11,263 nt of DNA from Opitutia bacterium (GTDB lineage Bacteria > Verrucomicrobiota > Verrucomicrobiia > Opitutales > UBA953): positions 1-11,263 of the forward strand of contig JAJPZB010000155.1 of assembly GCA_021204635.1 (NCBI GenBank). Direction: 5' to 3'. The notes under the pieces were generated by a model. It did no database searches, was not told where the DNA came from, and was given only the letters and a program-made list of their open reading frames with translations. The position numbers were made by a program, and so were the translations under genes. Below are positions 1 to 6,141 of this stretch, piece after piece; within the stretch, counting starts at the first letter, position 1, and each line of letters starts with the position of its first letter.

Positions 1-93
1 CGTGGTCCCCTCCCGCTAACTTAGCGGGAGAATTACGTGTGGGCTCCTGCATCGCAGGTGGGTAGCCGGGTTGGTGGTGACGGCAAGTGCCAC
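1..93 (+). repeat. Palindromic repeat element, left copy 1
   Basis: This 93-bp element recurs at 200-292, with 87 of 93 positions identical by my hand alignment. It opens with a perfect inverted repeat at 10-30 (arms CTCCCGCTAA and TTAGCGGGAG around one central base). A small hairpin follows at 49-61 (CCTGC-ATC-GCAGG), then a G-rich GGGTTGGTGGTG stretch, and it ends GGCAAGTGCCAC, which can also fold. No ORF of substance is confined to it. It resembles REP or MITE-type palindromic repeats in style, but I cannot name a family. It begins at the first base of the window, so it may extend further left. Confidence 0.85.
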
Positions 94-199
94 GGAAGTT
101 TGTGACGGGAATTTTTTCGGAGGGTTGGTGGTGGGAATTGGGTTGGTGGCGGGGAGCGGAGTCAGGTGCCGCACAACCAACACACACCCTCACCACTAA
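94..199. repeat. Degenerate G-rich tandem units between the two left elements
   Basis: The spacer between the two 93-bp elements carries two adjacent units near GGGTTGGTGGYGGGAATT (about 121-156). On the far side, from about 172, it has the complementary C-rich form (ACAACCAAC, CACCACTAAC). No start codon with a ribosome site and no conserved protein is visible. The units are loose copies rather than exact tandem repeats. Confidence 0.6.
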
Positions 200-292
200 C
201 GTGGTCCCCTCCCGCTAACTTAGCGGGAGAATTACGTTGGGGATCCTGCATCGCAGGTGGGAAGCCGGGTTAGTGGTGGCGGCAAGTGCCAC
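200..292 (+). repeat. Palindromic repeat element, left copy 2
   Basis: This is a second direct copy of the 1-93 element with the same length and the same order of parts: palindrome 209-229, CCTGC-ATC-GCAGG hairpin, G-rich stretch, GGCAAGTGCCAC end. The first 37 bases match copy 1 exactly. The six differences all lie in the later part. The 16 bases before it (184-199) are shared with the inverted copy at the right end of the window, which makes a 53-bp exact match (184-236 against 11205-11257). It lies downstream of the carboxyltransferase terminator. Confidence 0.85.
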
Positions 293-381
293 AAACATCC
301 CACAACAAACCTCTTGCCACTAACCCAAATTCTCGCCACCAACCCAAGTCCCACCACCGACCCGCCGGCGCCAGCACAGAC
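293..381. repeat. C-rich (inverted) tandem units
   Basis: Read on the - strand, about 308-362 gives three consecutive units beginning GGGTCGGTGG, GGGTTGGTGG and GGGTTAGTGG with a period of 18-19 bases. The units are therefore in the opposite orientation to those at 121-156. Together with the 1-292 repeats and the terminator at 382-422 they fill the 453-base gene-free left end. A single further unit lies at 423-436. Confidence 0.6.
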
Positions 382-422
382 AAAAAAGCGTTCTCGCGCA
401 GGGAGTGCTGCGAGAACGCTTT
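382..422 (-). terminator. Intrinsic terminator of the carboxyltransferase gene
   Basis: A perfect 13-bp inverted repeat pairs 385-397 with 410-422 (arms AAAGCGTTCTCGC and GCGAGAACGCTTT), with a 12-base loop that can itself pair GCA with TGC. On the - strand the stem is followed by a run of six T. It starts 31 bases beyond the stop codon at 454, the position expected for a rho-independent terminator of the leftward block. Confidence 0.92.
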
Positions 423-453
423 GGGTTGGTGGCGGGAAAATTTCTGCCGTGGC

Positions 454-2070
454 TCAGAGCGGCATGTTGCCGTGTTTTTTCGGCGGGCGGGTTCCGCGTT
501 TGTTCATTGTATTGCGAAGCGCCATGGAGATGAGCGCGCGCGATTTGCCCGGGTCGATGACGTCGTCGATAATTCCGTTTGCCGCTGCGCGATACGGCGT
601 TGCGAACTGCGCGGCGTATTCGTCGGCGTGCGCTTTCTTGCATTCGTCGGCGGCGTTGCGGGCAACTCTGTCGGCTTCGTCGGGCGATTTGCCGTTTTCA
701 ATTGCCTCGTTGCGCGCTTTTTCGGCGTGCGCGACAATGTCTTTTTTGAAGACGATGTTCGCCGCGCCGTCGGGTCCCATGACCGCGATTTCCGCTGTCG
801 GCCACGCATAAACGACGTCGGCACCGAGCGATTTCGAGCACATTGCGATATATGCACCGCCATATGCCTTGCGGAGAATGAGCGTGATTTTCGGCACGGT
901 CGAAGCGGAATACGCGTGAATCATCTTCGCACCGTGGCGAATGATGCCCGCCTTTTCCTGAAATTTTCCGGGCAGGAAGCCGGGGACGTCAACGAGCGTG
1001 ACGAGCGGAATGTTGAATGCGTTGCAGAAGCGGATGAAGCGCGCGCATTTGTCGGACGCGTCGATGTCGAGCACGCCGGCTTTTTGCATTGGCTGGTTTG
1101 CGACGATGCCGCAGACGATTCCCTGCATTCTCGCGAAGCCGATGATGGCGTTTTTCGCGAAGTCTTTCATCACCTCAAAGAACGTGTTTTCGTCGAAGAG
1201 GCGGTCGATGACCTTCGCCATGTCGAGCGGCACTTTCGCGTCATCGGGCACGAGTTTCGCCATGTCGGGATCGTCTTGCACGTTGACGATCGCCGTCGGC
1301 CTGTGCGGCGGATTTTGCATGTTGTTCGACGGCAAATAGCTGAGCAGGCGGCGCGCAATCTGCAAGGCGTGCGCGTCATCTTCGGCGACGAAATGCACGT
1401 TGCCGGAAATCGACGCGTGGGCGGCGGCAGAGCCGATTTCGTCCATCGTGCAAGATTCGCCGGTCACGGCGCGGATGACTTCCGGCCCCGTGATGAACAT
1501 CTGCGCGTTGGATTGTTTCATGATGATGAAATCGGTCAGCGCCGGAGAATATGCGGCGCCGCCGGCGCAGGGTCCTGCGATTATGGAAATTTGCGGGACA
1601 ACGCCGGAGGATTGGACGTTGCGATAGAAGATGTCGCCGAATCCTTTGAGCGCCATTTCGCCTTCCTGAATGCGCGCTCCGCCGGCGTCGTTGATGCCGA
1701 TGAGCGGGATTCCGTTCGTCAGCGCGTATTCTTGCAGGTGCGCGATTTTCTGCGCGTGCGCGTGGCCGATCGTGCCGCCCTGCACCGTGAAGTCCTGCGA
1801 AAAGACCGCGACGGGGCGGCCATCGACGTTTCCGACGCCGGTCACGACGCCGTCGCAGGCAAGTTCTTTTCCGTCCATTCCGAAGTCGCGGCAATGGTGT
1901 TTCACGTGCATTCCGAACTCCATGAACGAACCGGCGGCGACGAGCCCCTCGATTCTGTCTCGTGCCGTCATCAGCCCTTTGTCGCGGCGGGCGGCGAGTT
2001 TTTCTTCACCTCCGCCGGCGCGTGCCTTTTCGCGGAGTTTTTTCAGATTTTCGATGAGTTCTTTCTTCAT
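454..2070 (-). CDS. Acyl-CoA carboxylase carboxyltransferase (beta) subunit
   Basis: This is a 538-residue carboxyltransferase of the propionyl-CoA carboxylase beta / methylmalonyl-CoA decarboxylase alpha family, which moves carboxyl groups between biotin and an acyl-CoA in the cytoplasm. Both crotonase-like halves are present. The N half has LTARDRIE-like MTARDRIEGL (34-43), INDAGGARIQEG (126-137) and GPCAGGAAYSPALTDF (166-181). The C half has DVPGFLPG (361-368), GIIRHGAK (375-382) and GGAYIAM (404-410), and it ends with IDDVIDP. The length suits the family (about 510-540). I chose ATG 2070 over the upstream in-frame ATG at 2136 because family members start near this point and a promoter-like pair lies at 2109-2136. 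No biotin carboxylase, biotin carrier or decarboxylase membrane subunit is next to it, so substrate and direction (propionyl-CoA carboxylation or methylmalonyl-CoA decarboxylation) remain open. Confidence 0.93.
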   Translation of the reverse strand: MKKELIENLKKLREKARAGGGEEKLAARRDKGLMTARDRIEGLVAAGSFMEFGMHVKHHCRDFGMDGKELACDGVVTGVGNVDGRPVAVFSQDFTVQGGTIGHAHAQKIAHLQEYALTNGIPLIGINDAGGARIQEGEMALKGFGDIFYRNVQSSGVVPQISIIAGPCAGGAAYSPALTDFIIMKQSNAQMFITGPEVIRAVTGESCTMDEIGSAAAHASISGNVHFVAEDDAHALQIARRLLSYLPSNNMQNPPHRPTAIVNVQDDPDMAKLVPDDAKVPLDMAKVIDRLFDENTFFEVMKDFAKNAIIGFARMQGIVCGIVANQPMQKAGVLDIDASDKCARFIRFCNAFNIPLVTLVDVPGFLPGKFQEKAGIIRHGAKMIHAYSASTVPKITLILRKAYGGAYIAMCSKSLGADVVYAWPTAEIAVMGPDGAANIVFKKDIVAHAEKARNEAIENGKSPDEADRVARNAADECKKAHADEYAAQFATPYRAAANGIIDDVIDPGKSRALISMALRNTMNKRGTRPPKKHGNMPL

Positions 2071-2108
2071 GATTTTTTCAAGATCTTCTTTGGAAAAATA
2101 AAAGGGAG

Positions 2109-2141
2109 ATTGTATCCGCGCCGCCCGTTTTGGCAAAACGG
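2109..2141 (-). promoter_or_regulatory. Sigma70-like promoter with palindrome over the -35 box
   Basis: On the - strand TTGCCA (2136-2131) and TACAAT (2114-2109) are separated by 16 bases, each one base off consensus. Transcription would start near 2102, leaving a leader of about 30 bases before ATG 2070. A 17-bp perfect palindrome, CCGTTTT-GCC-AAAACGG (2125-2141), covers the -35 box and could be a repressor operator. It lacks a following T run, so it is not a terminator. The carboxyltransferase may thus be regulated separately from the exosortase pair upstream. Confidence 0.6.
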
Positions 2142-2178
2142 AAATTCAGGCGGAAATGTTTTGCGCCGGCGCCGTTTT

Positions 2179-3351
2179 TCATTCCCACCAATGCGCTTGC
2201 GGGAGCGGCGTTGCGGGCTCCGCGAGCGAGACGAGCTCGCCCATTTTCGGGAATGCCGCAGCGACGCCGTGCGCGGCAGCCTCGCGCGCCAAAATCCCGA
2301 CGGATTCGTTCCACGGGTGCATGGCGAGGTCGAAAACGCCCCAGTGCATGGGGAGCAGCACCTTCCCGCGAAGCTCGCCAAATGCCTTGACGGCGTCTTG
2401 CGGGAACATGTGGTGGCCGCGCCAATTCTCATTCCACGCGTCGATTTCCAAGCACACCAAGTCGAAGCCGCCGTAGTTGTCGCCGATTTTTTTGAAATGC
2501 TCGCCATAGCCGCCGTCGCCACCGTGAAAGACTTTGCGCGTTGTTGTGGCGCCGGCGGAGTCCGTCGTTTCAAATTCAAAGATGAATGCGCCCCAGAGCG
2601 TGGTGTCTCGCGCACCGAAGCTGCGACCGGAAAAATGCCGAGATTCGACGGCGCGAATTTTCAGCCTGCCGAGCGCGACAGATTCGCCCCAATTGAGCTC
2701 GACGACATTCTCGGGCGCGACGCCCCATTTTTTCAAATGCCCGCCGACGCCGAGCATCGTGACAAATTTTAAATCGCGCTGCTGCCGCGACAAAAATTCC
2801 ACCGTCGCCATTTCCAAATGGTCGTAGTGGTCGTGCGTTATCAGGACGAAATCGAGCTTTGGCAACTGTTGCCGCGACAGTGGCGATTCGCAGTATCGCG
2901 ACACGGCGAAGGGGATTGGCGCGGCGTTGCCGAAGACCGGATCTGTGATGAAGCGCATGCCGGCGAGCTCGAAAATCATCGTGGAATGCCCGAGCCAGCG
3001 CACGGAAAACTCTGCGGGGACGCTCGCGAAATCGCGCTTGGTGAGCGCAACCTGCGGCACCACGGTGGTGGGGCGATTTGGCGACGCGAACAAATGCCGC
3101 AACAATCGCGGCGAGAAACCGCCTTTTTTGAGATTGACAGTCGTCGGTTGCGAATTTCTGAAAACGCCACCGGAGTAGTTTGGCAACTTTGAAAATTTCT
3201 CGCGCAACTGCGGCGAAACTTCTTCGCCCATTTGCCACAAAACGCGCCGGACGAGGCTGCATATTCCGCCCGTCGCTCCCGCCACCAAGACCAACAAAAA
3301 TCCGATGAGCGCGACAAACCGCCCGCGCCCGATTTTCTCGCTATTCTTCAT
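2179..3351 (-). CDS. Membrane-anchored MBL-fold hydrolase (NAPE-PLD/UlaG-like)
   Basis: This 390-residue metallo-beta-lactamase-fold protein has one N-terminal membrane segment (about 11-33). The metal-site motifs are all visible: HSTMIF (122-127), HDHYDH (173-178), SRHFSGR (237-243), GGDGGYG (277-283) and PMHWGVFDLAMHPW (334-347). That last motif and the order of the others match the branch containing NAPE-phospholipase D and RomA-type proteins, many of unknown substrate. The segment lacks a lipobox before Cys31, so I read it as an uncleaved anchor with the catalytic domain probably outside the membrane. Its ATG lies inside the end of the exosortase gene (11-bp overlap), which points to translational coupling. 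A phosphodiesterase or lactonase role is possible, but the substrate cannot be read from sequence. Confidence 0.9.
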   Translation of the reverse strand: MKNSEKIGRGRFVALIGFLLVLVAGATGGICSLVRRVLWQMGEEVSPQLREKFSKLPNYSGGVFRNSQPTTVNLKKGGFSPRLLRHLFASPNRPTTVVPQVALTKRDFASVPAEFSVRWLGHSTMIFELAGMRFITDPVFGNAAPIPFAVSRYCESPLSRQQLPKLDFVLITHDHYDHLEMATVEFLSRQQRDLKFVTMLGVGGHLKKWGVAPENVVELNWGESVALGRLKIRAVESRHFSGRSFGARDTTLWGAFIFEFETTDSAGATTTRKVFHGGDGGYGEHFKKIGDNYGGFDLVCLEIDAWNENWRGHHMFPQDAVKAFGELRGKVLLPMHWGVFDLAMHPWNESVGILAREAAAHGVAAAFPKMGELVSLAEPATPLPQAHWWE

Positions 3352-4462
3352 CGACGAACAAGACGTCCATTTCCTCGGCGCTCTTGCGGAACTTGAAATT
3401 AATTATGGGGACGAGGACGACCATTATCGCAACAGTCACTATCATCGCGCCCCAACCAACAATGTCGTGGACCGTGCCAAGCGAGAACTCGGGGCTGTCG
3501 GGCCCGTGCCCCCAAAAATCCAATTCTATCGCGTTTGCGCCGTTGAAAATTGCCCAAAGCGTCAACGAGCTCGTGCGCATGACATTCAGCAACAACGCGC
3601 AAACTATCGAGATTGCAACAAACAGGACTTTTTTCTTCACGCTGCGCATGAAAATCGCCGCGAGGAACGAGCCCGTGAAAAGGCACGCCGTGAGCGAACG
3701 CACGCCCGAACAAGCGTCCTCAACGCCGACGCGCTCGCCGTTTGCGAGAACAATCGTGTTCGCCTCCTGCGTGAGATCAAAGCCGACGGCGCCGAGCAAA
3801 TGCACGACCGTGCTCGTGACATTTTTGAGCAGGAGCGACTTTATTTGCCTATCGACCAAGAACGTGAACGGGCCCGAGACGAGCCACACGAAAATCGGGA
3901 ACACGAGCAAGAGCAAGAGCCGCCCGCGGCAACGCAGGTCGTTCGCCTCGCCGGAAAAATTTTCTGCCGACGCAAACCACGCCGCACCGAGGCATATCCC
4001 GATGAAGCCCGCAGTGTTTTGGTATGTTGTGAACGCGTCTATTCCGTAGATTGCGGAGCCGAGTGCGCCCGTGGAAAAAATCAAAAGCGCGAAAATCGTC
4101 CCCGCGCCGAAAAGGGCTTCGAGCCATGTTGGCGCGAGCACGCCGGGCTTGATGAATTTCGGGAGCGAAAATTCGTCATTGTCACCACCACCGTCGTCAT
4201 CGTCGCCGTTGCCATCGGCATCGTCGCCACTGTTGCCGCCGGTGAAAATCCGCGCGATTTTGTGGCGGCGCTCCACGACGACAAACGCCACGAAAAGTGG
4301 CACGAGGTAGCCGAAAAGATAGTCGTCCTTAGTGTTCCAACACTGGACTTGGTCAAAGAGCAAGACGACGCAACTTATTGCGACGACAACGCAGAAACCC
4401 GCCGCCACCCGCATGCGGTTTCTCAGCTTTCCCCCTGTTGCGATTGTCGCGTCCACCGGCAT
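3341..4462 (-). CDS. Exosortase/archaeosortase family transpeptidase
   Basis: This 373-residue integral membrane protein has about eight hydrophobic segments (roughly 17-37, 49-64, 113-133, 149-165, 182-198, 255-275, 277-295, 334-355). The exosortase signature is complete: EDACSGVRSL with catalytic Cys251, the Arg of LNVMRTSS (Arg296), and the His of VHDIVGW (His332). Exosortases cleave C-terminal PEP-CTERM-type sorting signals at the inner membrane. It follows def by 12 bases and overlaps the MBL-fold gene. It has no fused EpsI domain; an EpsI-like protein is encoded at 9160-10134 on the other strand. Residues 75-97 are an unusual Gly/Asp low-complexity insert (4172-4240). No PEP-CTERM substrate is in the window, so the exosortase subtype is not assigned. 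Confidence 0.92.
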   Translation of the reverse strand: MPVDATIATGGKLRNRMRVAAGFCVVVAISCVVLLFDQVQCWNTKDDYLFGYLVPLFVAFVVVERRHKIARIFTGGNSGDDADGNGDDDDGGGDNDEFSLPKFIKPGVLAPTWLEALFGAGTIFALLIFSTGALGSAIYGIDAFTTYQNTAGFIGICLGAAWFASAENFSGEANDLRCRGRLLLLLVFPIFVWLVSGPFTFLVDRQIKSLLLKNVTSTVVHLLGAVGFDLTQEANTIVLANGERVGVEDACSGVRSLTACLFTGSFLAAIFMRSVKKKVLFVAISIVCALLLNVMRTSSLTLWAIFNGANAIELDFWGHGPDSPEFSLGTVHDIVGWGAMIVTVAIMVVLVPIINFKFRKSAEEMDVLFVDEE

Positions 4463-4474
4463 TGTCGTGAAAAA

Positions 4475-5071
4475 TCAGGATTTTTTTTCCGCCCTTGCCC
4501 GCTTTATCTCGGCGATTGTGTCGCGTTTGAGCGATTTTATTTTCGCCGCGTTGCGCAGGCGCGCGCGGGTCTCCATGCGGTCGATGAAGACAATGCCTTG
4601 GCAGTGGTCGTTTTCGTGCTGGCAACAACGCGCGAGCAAGCCGGAGCATTCGAGGATATGCGGCGCGCCCGCGACATCTTGGAATTTCACGCGAATGTTT
4701 TCGCAGCGAACGACTTCGCCGAAAATCCCGGGGAACGAGAGGCAACCCTCGCGATAGACGCACTCGATGTCGTCGAGCGCCTCAATTTGCGCGTTGATGA
4801 TTGTGAGCGGCATGGCGACCTCGGCGGGCACGCGCTTGCCGTCGAGCTCGAGCTTGAAATCCTGCTCTTCGCCTTTGTGCGGGCGCACATCGACCACAAA
4901 GAGTTGCAGCGCCTTGCCGATTTGCTGGGCGGCGAGACCTATCCCGTTGTCGTCGCGCATGGTCTCCGCCATGTCTTCTGCAAGCTTTTTGAGATTGTCG
5001 TCAAACACAGACACCGGCTCGCCTTTTCGCCTCAGCACGGGATCTCCATAGGAAATTACGGGAAGAACCAT
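4475..5071 (-). CDS. def: Peptide deformylase
   Basis: This 198-residue metalloenzyme removes the N-formyl group from new proteins. All three family motifs are present: GIGLAAQQ (43-50), EGCLS with metal ligand Cys110 (108-112), and HENDH (152-156) with ligands His152 and His156 and catalytic Glu153. The length is at the upper end of the usual 165-200, with a basic Lys/Arg-rich tail. The start at 5071 gives the expected opening (VLPVISYGDPVLRRKGEPV). No good Shine-Dalgarno is seen before it. It is the first gene after the terminator at 5146-5184 and appears to lead the transcription unit with the exosortase (12-base gap) and MBL-fold genes. Its usual partner fmt is not here. Confidence 0.96.
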   Translation of the reverse strand: MVLPVISYGDPVLRRKGEPVSVFDDNLKKLAEDMAETMRDDNGIGLAAQQIGKALQLFVVDVRPHKGEEQDFKLELDGKRVPAEVAMPLTIINAQIEALDDIECVYREGCLSFPGIFGEVVRCENIRVKFQDVAGAPHILECSGLLARCCQHENDHCQGIVFIDRMETRARLRNAAKIKSLKRDTIAEIKRARAEKKS

Positions 5072-5145
5072 GGCGTGAATCTAAACTTTCGCAACCGCCC
5101 TTTACAACGGGGAATTTTGCGGGGAATGGCGACCTTTTTCTCGAC

Positions 5146-5184
5146 AAAAATCCCGCGAGAACACAGTGCCCACGCGGGATTTTT
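5146..5184 (-). terminator. Strong, symmetric intrinsic terminator after the small basic protein
   Basis: A perfect 12-bp inverted repeat pairs 5146-5157 with 5173-5184 (AAAAATCCCGCG and CGCGGGATTTTT), with a 15-base loop. The A/T ends give a T run on either strand, so it can act in both directions. On the - strand it lies 32 bases past the stop of the 52-residue gene and separates the rpsU unit from def. Confidence 0.9.
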
Positions 5185-5216
5185 GGGAAATTTGAAATTC
5201 CTTTTGCTGCCGGCGC

Positions 5217-5375
5217 TTATTCCTCCGGACGCGTCTTGGGAAGACTTGTCAGACGCGTGCGCTTTGCGGACCACTGACCGCGTTTTTTGAGCAAATCGAC
5301 GCGCTCGAAGCGTTTGAGAACCGTGCGATGCGTGGATTTTGAAGCGGGGCTTTTGAAACTGTTGTGCTGAGACAT
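5217..5375 (-). CDS. PVC-type small basic protein, ribosome-associated by context
   Basis: This is a 52-residue, strongly basic protein. It opens MSQHNSFK, has a central VLKRFERVDLLKKRGQW (19-35) and ends in SLPKTRPEE. This pattern (Ser/His start, VLKR-ER, K-G-W, LPK near the end) matches my memory of the short basic protein family found across Verrucomicrobia, Chlamydiae and Planctomycetes, which has no proven function. An AGGAG ribosome site eight bases before the ATG is the clearest in the window. It lies 35 bases after rpsU on the same strand and is closed by the terminator at 5146-5184, so the two are almost surely co-transcribed. A role at the ribosome is inferred from charge and neighbour only. 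Confidence 0.85.
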   Translation of the reverse strand: MSQHNSFKSPASKSTHRTVLKRFERVDLLKKRGQWSAKRTRLTSLPKTRPEE

Positions 5376-5410
5376 TTTTGTTCTCCTTGGATGATTTTCC
5401 TGCCGGAAAA

Positions 5411-5611
5411 TTACATATTCTCGTAGCGTTGGCGAAGCATGTTGTTAAACGCCTGAACTTTGCGTTTGCGGCGGCGGGCTTCGCAGGGCTTTTCAAAGTA
5501 GCGTTTCGCGCGAGCGTCGCGAATGATGTTCTCGCGGTCGAGCTTCTTCTTCAAGCGGCGGAGCGCCTTGTCCATCGTTTCGCCTTTGCTGATTTTGATT
5601 TCTACGGGCAT
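5411..5611 (-). CDS. rpsU: 30S ribosomal protein bS21
   Basis: This 66-residue protein opens MPVEIKISKGETMDKALRRL and continues with the basic helix pair and the RYFEKPCEARRRKR motif typical of bS21. bS21 sits on the small-subunit platform near the anti-Shine-Dalgarno end of 16S rRNA and helps initiation. The frame stays open upstream to 5746, but ATG 5611 gives the exact family start and length. The leader before it has only a weak purine stretch (AAGAAAAG). It is divergent from rpmB across a 181-base gap, and the small basic protein follows it. Confidence 0.96.
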   Translation of the reverse strand: MPVEIKISKGETMDKALRRLKKKLDRENIIRDARAKRYFEKPCEARRRKRKVQAFNNMLRQRYENM

Positions 5612-5792
5612 GTTGTGTCTTTTCTTGTTAAAATCTGAAAAATGTAGCGACAGACAATGCGCCCTCGCCTCTCTTGCGTCAAACACTTTTTCGCTGTTTT
5701 TTGAAAAAACGCTTGCAAAAGAAGTTCCCGCGCGAGATGATCGCACTTCAATTTTTCAAAAATTAAGAACAACAAGAACACGAAAACACGCC
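5612..5792. promoter_or_regulatory. Divergent rpsU / rpmB promoter region
   Basis: This 181-base gap must drive rpsU to the left and rpmB to the right. It holds two A/T-arm palindromes, GTTTTTTGAAAAAAC (5696-5710) and AATTTTTCAAAAATT (5750-5764), with centres 54 bases apart. A weak + strand promoter candidate is TTGCAA (5713-5718), 17 bases, GATGAT (5736-5741). On the - strand a TTGACG occurs at about 5680-5675 without a convincing -10 box. The boxes are uncertain; only the need for promoters here is firm. Confidence 0.4.
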
Positions 5793-6023
5793 ATGGCACG
5801 AATTTGCGCAATCACCGGAAAGCGCCCTGTTAAAGGTCGCAGAATCATTCACAAGGGACAAAGCAAGAAGAGCGGCGGTATCGGTCTCCAACTCGTCAAG
5901 CAGACGAAGCGCAAGTTCCGGCCGAACCTCCAGCGCATTCGCGTAAAGCTTCCGGGCGGCAGCATCAAGCGCCTCTGGGTCTCCGTCAAAGCCATTAAGG
6001 CAGGTTTGGTCGAGAAAGCGTGA
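5793..6023 (+). CDS. rpmB: 50S ribosomal protein bL28
   Basis: This 76-residue protein begins MARICAITGKRPVKGRRI, the standard bL28 opening, and has KRKFRPNLQRIRV (40-52) and SIKRLWVSVKAIKAG (57-71), the conserved core and C-terminal helix. bL28 is a late-assembly component of the large subunit. ATG 5793 is preferred over the long upstream open frame because it gives the family start and length. No clear Shine-Dalgarno precedes it; the leader is A-rich. An intrinsic terminator follows at 6048, so it looks monocistronic. The frequent partner rpmG is not adjacent. Confidence 0.97.
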   Translation: MARICAITGKRPVKGRRIIHKGQSKKSGGIGLQLVKQTKRKFRPNLQRIRVKLPGGSIKRLWVSVKAIKAGLVEKA

Positions 6024-6047
6024 GCGCGTTCGCCTCGTTTTTCACGA

Positions 6048-6086
6048 AATCCGTCGCAGCTCAACGCTCGGCGGATTTTTTATTTT
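6048..6086 (+). terminator. Intrinsic terminator of rpmB
   Basis: A nine-pair stem joins AATCCGTCG (6048-6056) to CGGCGGATT (6069-6077) with one G-U pair and a 12-base loop, followed by a T-rich run to 6086. It begins 24 bases after the rpmB stop and separates it from the regulator gene at 6142. Confidence 0.85.
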
Positions 6087-6141
6087 AACCACCGCCAAAT
6101 AAAACTTTCCGCGTCAACACGCACTCAATACCCTCAAAAAA

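Noticed and set aside
1..453. CRISPR array
   Set aside because: The repeats are degenerate, of two orientations, with uneven spacing and no cas gene; the palindromic copies are 199 bases apart.
2071..2136. Longer carboxyltransferase start at ATG 2136
   Set aside because: The extra 22 residues do not look like the family, and the likely promoter's -10 box lies inside that stretch.
286..2772. An 828-codon open frame on the + strand
   Set aside because: It lies antisense to the carboxyltransferase and the MBL-fold gene, has a composition typical of a reverse-frame reading (Arg, Val, Asp, His rich) and no recognisable domain.
3253..3275. Lipoprotein signal at Cys31 of the MBL-fold protein
   Set aside because: The residues before the Cys (Gly-Gly-Ile) do not fit a lipobox; an uncleaved membrane anchor fits better.
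3305..5290. A 661-codon open frame on the + strand
   Set aside because: It is antisense to the exosortase, def and the small basic protein, all supported by motifs; its sequence is Arg/Glu/Ala-rich without domains.
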